Positions 24,079 to 33,426 of a stretch of DNA of 64,000 nt are shown one piece after another. This DNA is from Thalassospira lucentensis MCCC 1A00383 = DSM 14000 (GTDB lineage: Bacteria > Pseudomonadota > Alphaproteobacteria > Rhodospirillales > Thalassospiraceae), in the NCBI RefSeq assembly GCF_000421265.1, contig NZ_ATWN01000013.1:41640-105639 (forward strand), in the 5' to 3' direction. A program made the position numbers and the translations under genes. Position 1 is the first letter of the stretch; every line of letters begins with the position of its first letter. The notes below the pieces were generated by a model. The model was not told the DNA's origin, made no database searches, and worked only from the letters and a program-made list of their open reading frames with translations.

Positions 24079-24738
24079 ATGCTAACAACACTCGCACCAA
24101 TCCTGCTTCAGGCGACTTGGGAAACCCTTTATATGGTCGGCGTGTCGCTGCTTTTGGCGACGGCTCTTGGTTTGCCGCTTGGCGTATTGCTGGCGACTTC
24201 TGGCCGCGGTGAGCTGCTTGAAGCACCGCTGTTTCAAAAGCTTATCGGCCCGATTGTCAATGCGACCCGCTCGGTCCCCTTCATCATTCTGGCGGTTGCG
24301 ATCATTCCGTTTACCCGGCTGATTGTCGGCACATCCATCGGCACGTCTGCGGCCATCGTGCCGCTGACCGTCGCGGCAATTCCGTTTATTGCCCGCATCA
24401 TAGAAGGGGCGATCCGCGAAGTGGATAGCGGCCTGACCGAGGCCGCCCAAGCCATGGGCGCACGCCCGTTACAGGTGGTGACCAAGGTGCTGCTGCCTGA
24501 AGCCCTGCCGGGGATTATTCATGGCCTGACCCTGACGGCTGTGACCCTGATTGGCTATTCGGCCATGGTCGGTGCTGTGGGGGCTGGCGGGCTTGGCGAT
24601 CTTGGCATTCGCTATGGTTATCAACGGTTCCGTCCCGATGTGATGGCGCTGGTGGTGATCACGTTGATTGTCGTGGTTCAGGCGGTGCAGATGTTTGGTG
24701 ACCGGCTGGCGCGCAAGGCAGATAAACGCAACATCTGA
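24079..24738 (+). CDS. metI: Methionine ABC transporter permease
   Basis: Inner-membrane permease of the MetNIQ importer, 219 aa with five hydrophobic helices. The EAA loop reads EAAQAMGARPLQVVTKVLLPEALPG at about 128-152, the contact site for MetN. The start lies 3 bp after the metN stop, so translation is probably coupled. The length and N-terminal ETLYMVGVSLLLATALGLPLG match the family. It shares the SAM-II-controlled transcript. Confidence 0.95.
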   Translation: MLTTLAPILLQATWETLYMVGVSLLLATALGLPLGVLLATSGRGELLEAPLFQKLIGPIVNATRSVPFIILAVAIIPFTRLIVGTSIGTSAAIVPLTVAAIPFIARIIEGAIREVDSGLTEAAQAMGARPLQVVTKVLLPEALPGIIHGLTLTAVTLIGYSAMVGAVGAGGLGDLGIRYGYQRFRPDVMALVVITLIVVVQAVQMFGDRLARKADKRNI

Positions 24739-24826
24739 TCGCAAAATATAGAATTGACGCCCCACATTCGATTTTTCGAATTCCCGCAAAACATCAAAGA
24801 AAACAAAGCAACCAAGGAGCTTTATC

Positions 24827-25627
24827 ATGCGGTTTCTACTTAAACTGACGGCTGCGGCCGTTCTGACTGCCGCCCTGACCGGGCAGGCAATCGCCAATGA
24901 AAAAATCAAGGTCGCAGTGACCCCGGGTGCCCATGAAGAAGTCATGGAACAAGTCGCCAAAGTCGCAGCTACCAAGGGTTTGGACATCGAAATCATCAGC
25001 TTCTCGGACTATGTTATTCCGAACCAGGCACTTGATGATGGCGATCTGGATGCCAACAGTTTCCAGCACAAACCGTATCTGGATAACCAGATCAAGGATC
25101 GCGGCTATGACCTTGCGGTGGTCGGCTATAACATCCTGACCCCGATGGGCATTTATTCCGACAAAATCAAAAGCCTTGATGAGCTTAAAGACGGTGCGGA
25201 AATCGGTATTCCGAACGATCCGACTAATGGTGGCCGTGCGCTTTTGGTGCTGCAGTCACAAGGGTTGATCAAGGTTGATCCGGATGCCGGTCTTGTTGTC
25301 AGCCCGCTTGATGTCATTGAAAACCCCAAGAATATCAAATTCATAGAGCTGGACGCCGCACAGCTTCCGCGCTCGTTGACCGATCTGGATGCCTCGGCGA
25401 TTAACACCAACTACGCGCTGGAAGCCGGTCTGAATCCGGTTAAGGATTCGATTGTGATTGAAGGCAATGACAGCCCGTATGCCAACGTGATTGTCACCCG
25501 CACACAGGATAAAGACAAACCTTGGGTCAAGACCCTGGTTGAGTCGTATCACGATGATGCAATCCGCGAATTCATCGAAACCAAATACGAAGGTTCGGTG
25601 CTTCCGGTATTCAAAATTTCTGAATAA
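24827..25627 (+). CDS. metQ: Methionine ABC transporter substrate-binding protein
   Basis: Periplasmic methionine-binding protein of the NlpA/MetQ family, 266 aa. The signal peptide is residues 1-23 (ending GQAIA before NEKIKV). There is no lipobox cysteine, so unlike E. coli MetQ this one should be soluble or otherwise retained. Family motifs: VAVTPGAHEEVMEQV, FSDYVIPNQALDDGDLDANSFQH and IPNDPTNGGRALLVLQ. AAGGAG precedes the ATG by 8 bases. An 88-bp spacer separates it from metI, and a strong terminator follows, closing the operon. Confidence 0.95.
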   Translation: MRFLLKLTAAAVLTAALTGQAIANEKIKVAVTPGAHEEVMEQVAKVAATKGLDIEIISFSDYVIPNQALDDGDLDANSFQHKPYLDNQIKDRGYDLAVVGYNILTPMGIYSDKIKSLDELKDGAEIGIPNDPTNGGRALLVLQSQGLIKVDPDAGLVVSPLDVIENPKNIKFIELDAAQLPRSLTDLDASAINTNYALEAGLNPVKDSIVIEGNDSPYANVIVTRTQDKDKPWVKTLVESYHDDAIREFIETKYEGSVLPVFKISE

Positions 25628-25652
25628 TCCCAGCTATTATTCAAAATCATTG

Positions 25653-25687
25653 AAAAATCCCGCAGGGTTTAACCTTGCGGGATTTTT
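25653..25687 (+). terminator. metNIQ operon terminator
   Basis: A long stem, aaaaatcccgcaggg at 25653-25667, pairs with 25673-25687 (one G-U), with loop tttaa and a T-run. It lies 26 bp after the metQ stop. Confidence 0.9.
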
Positions 25688-25747
25688 TTGTGCGCAGATG
25701 TTCAAAAGACGCCAAATCAAATTGTATGAGGATATGGGTTTGTCAAA

Positions 25748-28510
25748 TTAGGCGCCGGGTGTGTTTTGTTGGTCATTCTGATCTTTCGGTGGCGTGTCAT
25801 TTTGTCGGGCGAGGACGCGTTGATAGAACAGTCCAATGCAAATTAACACAATGCCCAGTCCGATGAACGACAGGGCGCGCCAGATGCCTTCGAGGCCGGA
25901 CATGTCAAACAGGAACGCCTTGGCAATCGCCAAAAAGACAAAAGCCGCCGATGCCATGCGCAGATGCAGCGACCCGCGCCAGACGCCATAGGCGAGAAGG
26001 GCAATGCCAAAGCCAAGCCATGCGGCCGAATAACTATAGAGTTCAGGCGAGGACCATGGCAGGAGCATACCGATGTACCCGCTGTGAAAAACATGACGTA
26101 TGGCAAGTGTGATCCAGCTAAATACCAACAGGATCGACAGAACACCTGCAATGCGGCGATAGAGTTCCGGCTTGCCGTCCGACAGCCGGGTTGCGAGCAG
26201 GCCGGTCAGGAGAGCAGGCAACAGATAGGCCGAAAGCAGCAGGTTGAAGAACAGCCCGTTGCCAACAAATTCGTTGGTAAACAAAGGGTTGAGGATCACA
26301 AGATTCAGGATCCCGAGCAAAAAGAACCCGACAAAGCCAAGGCTGAGGACACATAGGGACATCAGGGGGCTGCCAAATGATCGACCCAGACGTTGCAGTC
26401 CAATGGCGGCCGACAGGGCAAGAAGGGCCTGCAGGCTCCATTCCATCAGGGTGTCGGGGGCAGCATAAAATACCCCGTTATTGGTGGCGTGATGAAGGAC
26501 GACAGCACCTGCCGCAAGGCTTGTGAAAATCGCTACCCCTTCAAAGGCAAGGCGATGACGGACATCACCGATCTGGCGCAGTTTCCAGACACATGCCCAA
26601 AATACCAGTGCCGGACCGCCATAGCCCCACAAAAGGGCATTGAAAACCGGTGTGGTGCCTAATTGATCAACCGGGACAATGGTTGGTTGCCAGAAAATCG
26701 CCAGCAGAACCAACGCCGCAATACCAAGGGCGGTTTTGGCAAGGCCGGGCAATGGCCAGCGCCCACCAACCCAGATCGTTGCAACCGCAAGGGCGGCAAG
26801 CCCCATCAGTAACCAGCCATCGCCGAGCAAAATAAACATCGCGGTGGCAATCATGCCGGTTGTTCCGACGCAATAGGTGGCAAGGGCGCCATCGCGGCCA
26901 TGGGCCGACGCGGGCATTTTGCGGTCAATGAGGGAGAGTGCGGCAAGAAAACCTGCGGCCAAAGCAAGGGCAAAGCCGCCAAAGAACAAATCGACATCAA
27001 GCGTTTGACTGCGCCAAAGCGCAATCAGGAACAGGCCGATGGGGCCAGAAACCCCGGCAATGGCCATAAACAGGCGGGCGGTGGACAACAGGGAACCGGC
27101 AAACCCGCCAAGCGCAAGTAGCAGGCCAAAGCCAAACCCGGTCAGCAGGAAAGACTGTGCATCGGGTAGGACGCCGAATTTATCCATCGCATCGGTGATA
27201 ATCGGTTGATCAAACAAAAGCGGATCAACCGAAATGCGAATATCCCAGCCAATATATCCAATCAGTGCGAGAAGCGGTGCCGCAAGTGCGACTGGACCCA
27301 GAACCGGGAACAGCGCCGCCGTTGCCAGCAATAAAGCCAGCGTGATCATCATGGTTGTGGTGCCGGTGGCGTCATACCCACTGTGATGAAGCAGATAGAG
27401 AACAAGCCAGCTACTGACGGCGACGAGAGCCGATGATTTCCAGTCAATCCGATCTGGAACCCGTGCAGGATCGCGTGGGTAAATCCCAACGGCAAATGAC
27501 ACAATCGCTGCGACAAGAAGGGCAATGTCATAAAAGGCCAGAGCAGCACCCATATCGGCAGGGGTGGCAAAGGCGAGTACATGCCCCCAGATGAAACCGG
27601 CAACCATGGTGGTCATGGCAAACCAATGCCAGCCGCGCATTCGAGCAAGGCCGTAACTTCCGGCTGTTATGATCAAGCCGTAAAATGTCAGAACCCACGG
27701 GGCGGGATCATTTGACTGCACTAAAAACGGCACGATGTAGCTGGCCAAAAGCCCGGTCGAGGCCACCAAGGGGCCTTGCAACAGGGCCAGCGCCAGTGTT
27801 CCCAGCGCGACAAAAGCCATCAGAACAAACGCCGTTGCCGGACCAATCATGCCATAGAGCATATGGGCCGAAAAGATGGCGGCAAAGGCTGTGGTTGTTC
27901 CGGCAAGGGTCAGCACACCGGGAATATAGCCCGCATTGTTGCCGGTTTTGGCCGCAAGCAAGGCAGGCTGACGGCGCAGGTATTCCCCAGCGGAAAACAG
28001 GGCCATGGCAAACAGGGCCGCGAGCAAAATGCGGATCAATGGACTGATCAGCCCGGCTTCGATGGAATAATGCACAAGGAAAATGCCGCCGAGAACCAGC
28101 GTAAGGCCGCCAACCCAAACGGACCAGCGTGTGCCGATCCGTTCTTCAAAGCCAATGTTGCGTTTTGTCGGAGATGGTGACGCCGGGCTTTGTGCCTTTT
28201 GCGTCATCGCGGTTGCGGCCGGCATGGCCGGTTTGGCTTTATCCGCGTCTTGAGTGGTTCGGGCCACTTTGGGAGTGGTTCTACCCGGGGGCGGGGTTTG
28301 GGCGTCGTCCGGCATCGCGGTTTGTGGGCCGGTTCGTATCGGAGCATCTTGTGTCGAGGTCACCGTCGGCGTGACTTGCAACAGGCTGAGTTTTTGCTCC
28401 AGTACGTGCAGCTTCTTTTTGAAACGTCGCATCTGGAGAAAGGCTATTATGCCCATGACCGATCCGACCAGAATGGTCAGACTGAAGGCGCCGGTGAAAA
28501 TCAGGTCCAT
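25748..28510 (-). CDS. DUF2339 family polytopic membrane protein
   Basis: A very large 920-aa membrane protein with an N-terminal helix (about 5-25), a basic coiled segment (RRFKKKLHVLEQKLSLL), a Pro/Thr/Ala-rich linker to about 115, and then some 24 hydrophobic helices to the end. The entry motif FEERIGTRWSVWVGGLTLVLGGIFLV is typical of DUF2339. The function of the family is unknown to me; the layout suggests an envelope or transport scaffold. RBS GAGGAT precedes ATG 28510. It appears to be monocistronic and converges with metQ across the metNIQ terminator. Confidence 0.88.
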   Translation of the reverse strand: MDLIFTGAFSLTILVGSVMGIIAFLQMRRFKKKLHVLEQKLSLLQVTPTVTSTQDAPIRTGPQTAMPDDAQTPPPGRTTPKVARTTQDADKAKPAMPAATAMTQKAQSPASPSPTKRNIGFEERIGTRWSVWVGGLTLVLGGIFLVHYSIEAGLISPLIRILLAALFAMALFSAGEYLRRQPALLAAKTGNNAGYIPGVLTLAGTTTAFAAIFSAHMLYGMIGPATAFVLMAFVALGTLALALLQGPLVASTGLLASYIVPFLVQSNDPAPWVLTFYGLIITAGSYGLARMRGWHWFAMTTMVAGFIWGHVLAFATPADMGAALAFYDIALLVAAIVSFAVGIYPRDPARVPDRIDWKSSALVAVSSWLVLYLLHHSGYDATGTTTMMITLALLLATAALFPVLGPVALAAPLLALIGYIGWDIRISVDPLLFDQPIITDAMDKFGVLPDAQSFLLTGFGFGLLLALGGFAGSLLSTARLFMAIAGVSGPIGLFLIALWRSQTLDVDLFFGGFALALAAGFLAALSLIDRKMPASAHGRDGALATYCVGTTGMIATAMFILLGDGWLLMGLAALAVATIWVGGRWPLPGLAKTALGIAALVLLAIFWQPTIVPVDQLGTTPVFNALLWGYGGPALVFWACVWKLRQIGDVRHRLAFEGVAIFTSLAAGAVVLHHATNNGVFYAAPDTLMEWSLQALLALSAAIGLQRLGRSFGSPLMSLCVLSLGFVGFFLLGILNLVILNPLFTNEFVGNGLFFNLLLSAYLLPALLTGLLATRLSDGKPELYRRIAGVLSILLVFSWITLAIRHVFHSGYIGMLLPWSSPELYSYSAAWLGFGIALLAYGVWRGSLHLRMASAAFVFLAIAKAFLFDMSGLEGIWRALSFIGLGIVLICIGLFYQRVLARQNDTPPKDQNDQQNTPGA

Positions 28511-28731
28511 TTAATCCTCTTTTTCGCATTGCTCGTGCGGGTGCGGATTTTTTTATCCGCGATAATTGATGTCATTATACCGGGAAAAAGAGAATTGTCC
28601 TGTTTTTGCAAGAGAGTAGGAGGTCGCGCGTCCCGATGATCAAGGGTTCGAAGCTTGATGGGCCGGATCAGGAACGCGCAACCGGAACGCGTAAATACAT
28701 TTCGTATGTTTTCTCGGACTAGGGTCAGACC

Positions 28732-29460
28732 CTAGTGACAGCCCGAATCAGTCGATTTGTAATCCTCATACAAATCATGCAGCTTCACCCAGTTCATCAC
28801 CCCGTCCTCGTTGCGACCAAACGGGGTCATGTCGAGAAATGTGTGCGCACCGATCAGGGCATCCCCGGCGCGGGAATAACTGGAATAGGTGTGGAAAATC
28901 TCGCCGGTGTCGGGATCGCGGACAAAGACGCTTTCGCCGTGCAGGTCTTCCATCTTGCCGGTATAAGGGCGGAAGTTATAGGTCGCCGTACCCGCCTTGA
29001 CATCTTCGGGGCGGAAGGATGCATCAAAATCATAATTGAAGTCTGATCCGGCCGATGAAACCCACGGGAAATCCCAGTTCATGCGTTTTTTGAACGGCTG
29101 AAATTCGGCAAGCGGGGCGCGCGAGACGACAACCAGCGACACATCATGATGTTTGAGATGCAGGTTGGCGCCGTCAAAATGATCGGCAAGGAAGGAACAG
29201 CCAACGCAGCCTTCTTTCCAGCCCGGCCCGAACATGAAGTGATAGACAATCAACTGGCGGCGTTCGTCAAACAGATCGGCCAGCGATTTTTGGCCATCGG
29301 GCGTGTCAAACACATAGTCCTTGTCGACCTTGACCCAGGGCAAAGCCCGGCGTTCTTCGCACAGGCGGTCATAGGCCCGCATGTGTTCCTTTTCGCGGGC
29401 GAGTAACGTTTTACGGGCGTCGAGCCATTGCGCGCGGGAGACGATTTCTGGACGTTTCAT
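28732..29460 (-). CDS. DUF899 family thioredoxin-like protein
   Basis: A 242-aa protein of the DUF899 family, with a thioredoxin-like fold. Conserved features are the start RPEIVSRAQWLDARKTLLAREKEH, the FGPGWKEGCVGCSFLADHFDG segment with a CxxC at about 91-94, FPWVSSAGSDFNYDF, and the late YSRAGDALIGAHTFLDMTPFGR. The CxxC suggests a redox role but no substrate is known. Start: ATG 29460 with GGAGG five bases upstream; a TTG four codons earlier overlaps that ribosome site and is rejected. It stands alone, with the MFS gene upstream on the same strand after 200 bp. Confidence 0.87.
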   Translation of the reverse strand: MKRPEIVSRAQWLDARKTLLAREKEHMRAYDRLCEERRALPWVKVDKDYVFDTPDGQKSLADLFDERRQLIVYHFMFGPGWKEGCVGCSFLADHFDGANLHLKHHDVSLVVVSRAPLAEFQPFKKRMNWDFPWVSSAGSDFNYDFDASFRPEDVKAGTATYNFRPYTGKMEDLHGESVFVRDPDTGEIFHTYSSYSRAGDALIGAHTFLDMTPFGRNEDGVMNWVKLHDLYEDYKSTDSGCH

Positions 29461-29660
29461 TGTATCCTCCAAATTGGTCTGGCAAATTGGTCAGGTCGGT
29501 CGGCGGTGTTGATCCAAGGGGCGGTAAGGCTATGTCGTTTGGGCTGTTCCAAGTGTTTGTTTTGGCCGTCAGGGCCGCGGGTGCCGCGTCCCGGTTGAGG
29601 GGCGAACGATAGAGAAGGTGCGCCTTTCGTCCGCTTGGATGTCGGGCGCGCTTATCGGGG

Positions 29661-31328
29661 TTACTTCACGGGGCCCGTGGCGGAGACAGCCTGTTTTAAG
29701 GTCGGGTCGATCACGGCATCGCCGTTTGCGCCGTCATCGTCATTGCGGTCACTGGTGTCATTGGCATCATTGGTGTCACAGCGGGCATCGCGCAGGGCAA
29801 TCAGGGTGCCGATGGCCGATAAAACCATCAAAATGGTGCAGATGAGCGAAATCACCTGAAGCCCGTCGGTAAAGGCCGCACGGGCGATGGGCAGGATATC
29901 GGATGACAGGGCCAAAGGTAGATTGCTCAGCGCATTGACCGCCCCGCCCAGCGTGCTGCGAATGGCCTCCGCCGCCGTGGCATCAATGCCCGATGGCACG
30001 GCGTTGACCATGACATCGCGATAGATCGCGGTGCCGACACTGCCCAGAACGGCAATGCCAAGGGCGCCACCAAGTTCGGCACTGGTTTCAGACATGGCAG
30101 CAGCCGATCCGGCCCGATCCGCCGGGGCAGAGGCCACCACCATATCGGTACAGATCATCGCAACCGGGGTAATGCCGAGTGAAAAGATCGTCGCACCGGC
30201 AATCAGGATGTAAAGACTGACGACACTGCCGGGCCACGACAGCATGCCAAAGCCAATCCCGGTCAGGATCAGGGCGGCGGTCATCACCTGTCCGGGTTTA
30301 TAGCGGCCCATCAGAACCGGCGCGCCCATCGAGCCGACAATCCCGGCGAGGGTGGCGGGCAACATCGATAGCCCGGCCTGAATGGGTGTCAGGCCGATGA
30401 CAAGTTGCAGGGCCTGTGACAGAAACATGAAATAGGCCATGCCAGCAAAGATCACTGCGGTCTGAATGACAATCGGCAACGCGATGGTTTTCTGTTTGAG
30501 CAGATCAAGATCAAGCAACGGATCGGCAAGTTTGCGCTGACGGCGATAGAATACCCACGCGCCAAGCAGACCAAAGACAAGGGCGGCAAGCGCATCAATG
30601 CCAAAGCCGTAAGCGGCAAAAACCTTAACCCCGTAAATGATCGCAAGAACCGAGCACAGCGACAGGGCGGCACTGAACAGGTCAAGCCGACCAAAGCGTT
30701 CGGCCTTATGTTCAGGTAGCAGGATCGGGGCGACCAGCAACAGCAGCGCCATCACCGGCACATTGAGCAAAAACACCGCCCCCCACCAGAAGTAACTGAG
30801 CACCACACCGCCCAGAAGCGGTCCGGCCGCCGTGCCGACCATGAATGTGGTCATCCATGCAGCAATGGCAAAGGAGCGTTCCTTGTCATTGTGAAACATG
30901 CTGCGGATCAGCGACAGGGTCGAAGGCATAAGCGTCGCCCCGGCAACGCCCAGCACACCCCGGGCGAAAATCAGCATTTCCGGCGTATCGGAAAAGGCCG
31001 CAAGTACCGAGGCCGCACCAAAGCAGCCGCCGCCGATCATCAGAAGTTTGCGCCGCCCGATCCGGTCGCCAAGGGTGCCCATGGTGATCAGCGATCCGGC
31101 GATGAAAAAGCCATAGATATCGACAATCCACAGCAACTGGTCGCTGGTCGGGTTGAGGCTTGCGGTCAGATGGGGCACGGCAAGATGCAGAACCGTCATG
31201 TCCATGGCGATCAGAAGGCAGGGGAGGGTCAGCACCAGAAGGCCGATCCATTCCTTGCTGGTGGCCTTGGCACCGGGTTGGCCGGTGTTGAGTGTGGCAT
31301 GATCGGGGGTGGCTTGTGGGGCGCTCAT
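29661..31328 (-). CDS. DHA2-type MFS drug exporter (SmvA/QacA-like)
   Basis: A 14-helix major facilitator of 555 aa, probably a proton-coupled exporter of cationic drugs. Motif A is GTLGDRIGRRKLLMIG near 84-99, motif D1 is at MDMTVLHLAVPHL near 42-54, and motif C-like GTAAGPLLGG is near 165. The last 40 residues are a hydrophilic tail with repeated D/N-rich units (DTNDANDTSDRNDDD), probably from a small in-frame repeat expansion at 29735-29780. AGGA precedes the ATG at 31328. No regulator is adjacent. Drug specificity is unknown. Confidence 0.88.
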   Translation of the reverse strand: MSAPQATPDHATLNTGQPGAKATSKEWIGLLVLTLPCLLIAMDMTVLHLAVPHLTASLNPTSDQLLWIVDIYGFFIAGSLITMGTLGDRIGRRKLLMIGGGCFGAASVLAAFSDTPEMLIFARGVLGVAGATLMPSTLSLIRSMFHNDKERSFAIAAWMTTFMVGTAAGPLLGGVVLSYFWWGAVFLLNVPVMALLLLVAPILLPEHKAERFGRLDLFSAALSLCSVLAIIYGVKVFAAYGFGIDALAALVFGLLGAWVFYRRQRKLADPLLDLDLLKQKTIALPIVIQTAVIFAGMAYFMFLSQALQLVIGLTPIQAGLSMLPATLAGIVGSMGAPVLMGRYKPGQVMTAALILTGIGFGMLSWPGSVVSLYILIAGATIFSLGITPVAMICTDMVVASAPADRAGSAAAMSETSAELGGALGIAVLGSVGTAIYRDVMVNAVPSGIDATAAEAIRSTLGGAVNALSNLPLALSSDILPIARAAFTDGLQVISLICTILMVLSAIGTLIALRDARCDTNDANDTSDRNDDDGANGDAVIDPTLKQAVSATGPVK

Positions 31329-31418
31329 GTCTTGTGTTTCCTAAAGTTTCTTGTGGTGGCGTTGTGCCGCGACGGATTGGGGCCAATCGCGGAAATTTAT
31401 GGGCGGTATCGGCGTTCT

Positions 31419-31443
31419 GGATTCCCGCCTTCGCGGGAATGAC
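31419..31443. repeat. REP-like palindromic repeat
   Basis: ggattcccgccttcgcggga followed by atgac is the inverse-oriented relative of the repeat at 19813-19836. It lies in the spacer between the MFS and SRPBCC genes. Confidence 0.65.
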
Positions 31444-31553
31444 GGGAAAGGAAACCCTCGTTCATCACGCCCGCGCAGTTGGGAGCCCAGTATGCTACGC
31501 GGTTTTAATTCGGGGCGATGCTCAGGCCTTAACCATGGTTGAGGTCAAGGGGG

Positions 31554-32006
31554 TTATTGCTCCTTGGCGCAAAAGGTTTCGAGTTTGTCCAATGTGCTGT
31601 TCCAGCCGTTTTGGTGGCCGTCGCGGGCGGCCTGATCGGCGAACTGTTCGTGATGCAGGACCAGGATGGTTGCCGTGCCGTTTGCATCGGGTGTCAGGGT
31701 CAGTGTGACATGCGATGTGCGTTCGGGCGTGGTGATCCATTGCCAGCTAAACGACAGTTTTTGATCGGTTTCAACCGCGTCATAGGTGCCGCTGACATCG
31801 TGAATTTCCCCGTCTTGGCCGGGTTCCCTGAACCGGATGCGAAAACCGCCACCGACCCGGACATCGACATTGGCATCAATCATTTCGCAGTCATGCGGTG
31901 ACCACCATTGCGCAAGTTTTTGCCCATCGGTCCATGCGGCAAAAACTGTTGCGGGCGGAGCGGCAAGGCGACGCCGGATCGTCAGGCTTGGTTTTTGTCG
32001 TTCCAT
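31554..32006 (-). CDS. SRPBCC / AHSA1-like domain protein
   Basis: A 150-aa START-superfamily protein of the AHSA1 (PF08327) type, with a hydrophobic ligand cavity. It opens with TIRRRLAAPPATVFAAWTDGQKLAQWWSP, contains GGGFRIRFREPG, and ends with the amphipathic helix RDGHQNGWNSTLDKLETF, all family hallmarks. Its start overlaps the stop of the ArsR gene (TAATG), so the two are translationally coupled. ArsR-SRPBCC pairs are common and poorly understood; the ligand is unknown. Confidence 0.88.
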   Translation of the reverse strand: MERQKPSLTIRRRLAAPPATVFAAWTDGQKLAQWWSPHDCEMIDANVDVRVGGGFRIRFREPGQDGEIHDVSGTYDAVETDQKLSFSWQWITTPERTSHVTLTLTPDANGTATILVLHHEQFADQAARDGHQNGWNSTLDKLETFCAKEQ

Positions 32007-32416
32007 TACGGGGCCTTTGGTGCGTTTGGATGGGGCGACTTGGCCGACTTGGAGGACTGGGCCGGTTCAGCCGTGGTCTCGGCATCCGGGGCGGCTTCGA
32101 CAAAGGCGGCAAGCCGGTCGAGGCGTTCTGACCAGAAATGTTCATAGCGCGACAGCCATTGCATGGCGTGCGACATCGGTTCGGCCTGAAGGCGGATGCT
32201 GACCGTGCGCCCGGTTTTTTCACGCGTGATCAACCCGGCATCGGACAGCACATTCAAATGTTTCATCACCGCAGGCAGCGACACCTCAAACGGCTGGGCC
32301 AGCGCGCTGATGGACAGGGCGTCTTCGCCTTCGAGCCGGGCCAGAAGTGCCCGGCGCGTCGGATCGGCGAGGGCTGAGAATATGTCGTTTAATTCGGCGT
32401 CTTGATACTTAACCAT
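32006..32416 (-). CDS. ArsR family transcriptional regulator
   Basis: A 136-aa winged-helix regulator. The sequence LNDIFSALADPTRRALLARLEGED starts the domain; the recognition region is LSISALAQPFEVSLPAVMKHLNVLSDAGLI at about 34-63 and the wing is TREKTGRTVSIRL. No metal-binding cysteine motif is present, so it is not a metal sensor. The C-terminal 25 residues are a low-complexity tail. A perfect palindrome (32405-32428) spans the start codon, indicating autoregulation. It heads the operon with the SRPBCC gene. Confidence 0.9.
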   Translation of the reverse strand: MVKYQDAELNDIFSALADPTRRALLARLEGEDALSISALAQPFEVSLPAVMKHLNVLSDAGLITREKTGRTVSIRLQAEPMSHAMQWLSRYEHFWSERLDRLAAFVEAAPDAETTAEPAQSSKSAKSPHPNAPKAP

Positions 32417-32428
32417 AGGGTTAAGTAT
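32405..32428. promoter_or_regulatory. Palindromic operator over the arsR start codon
   Basis: atacttaacc (32405-32414) and ggttaagtat (32419-32428) are perfectly complementary with a 4-bp centre. Its position over the ArsR start codon supports autorepression. Confidence 0.65.
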
Positions 32429-32449
32429 TTGACCATTTAAACCGGCCTG

Positions 32450-33369
32450 TCAATCATAAGTTGTTATGCCGAATGTGATCATGCCTTGCCACGCGGTCAG
32501 AAGGGCGACACCGATAAATAGTGCCCCCGCCGCGCGTCCGATGAAAATCGTGGTCCCCGGATTGCCGGTCATTAAGGTGCGGCTGGTTCCGGCGGCAAGG
32601 GCAAGCCCGCCATATACGGCAAGCTGCACGATGGCGGTCATGATGCCCATGACAAGGGCCTGTGACCAAAGCGGGCCGTAATGGGGGCGGATGAATTGCG
32701 GATAGACGGCGAAAATGAACAAGTAGGCTTTGGGATAAGAGCGTCATCCCGGAAATATGGATCATTTTGTTTGGCTTTTGGCGTGCGCTTTGGCAAGGCG
32801 CGGCGTGCAGGGCGATGCGGGGCATCGTTCAAGCGCTGCAACGCTGCCAAAGACCGCCAAAACCAAACCCTTCGGGCCGGACCGGAATGCTCCCCCGCAG
32901 CGTCGAAATCCTCAACCGTAGCACCGCTACGCTCTTCGGTTTTCTCCTTGCCGGGAAGCATTCCGATCTCGGCAAAATGGTTCATATTTCCGGAATGACG
33001 CTCTTGGATGCAGGTGATCATGCCCTGCCGAAAGGCGATCCAAAGCGATGCGGTTTTGGCCGCCCGGATGCGATCCACGGTGATCGCACTGCGCAAAAGC
33101 GTGATGCCGATCCAGACCATATAGGCGGCCCCGACAAACAGCATGACGTTCAAAAGCCACGGGGCAATGGCCAAAAGCGCACTGATGCCAATCGCACCAA
33201 GCAGCGTGTGATAAACACCGCCCAGCATGATCCCGGCGGTGGCCGATAACCCGGCGCGTTTGCCGCCGGTCAGGGAATTGGCGATGACAAAAAACATGTC
33301 CATGCCGGGCACAATGATGATGCCCGAAAGCAGGATAAAGAACAGCCAGAGGTTTTCAGCATATGTCAT
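32450..33369 (-). pseudogene. LysE/RhtB-family exporter disrupted by a MITE
   Basis: The N-terminal part (33369 to about 33006) encodes LysE-type helices: LWLFFILLSGIIIVPGMDMFF and GGKRAGLSATAGIMLGGVYH, through to FRQGMITC. The C-terminal part (about 32736 to 32450) resumes as PKAYLFIFAVYPQFIRP and ends AWQGMITFGITTYD. Between them lies the 269-bp element at 32737-33005, which is not a multiple of three. Removing exactly that element rejoins the codons in frame (TCIHPKAYLF). The family exports amino acids; this copy should be inactive. AGGAG precedes the ATG at 33369. Confidence 0.87.
32737..33005. mobile_element. 269-bp MITE-like element with 33-bp terminal inverted repeats
   Basis: The ends read aagagcgtcat..ccggaaatatg.. 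inward on both strands and match over 33 bp with three mismatches. It contains no transposase. It sits inside the lysE-type gene. Flanking bases do not prove a target duplication (ATCC on both sides is possible, but precise excision without removing it restores the reading frame). Non-autonomous elements like this are normally moved in trans. Confidence 0.82.
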
Positions 33370-33426
33370 GGGGCGCTCCTGACAGGCTCATGTCAGGAAT
33401 GGAGGTGGGGAATGACGAAATGTTGA

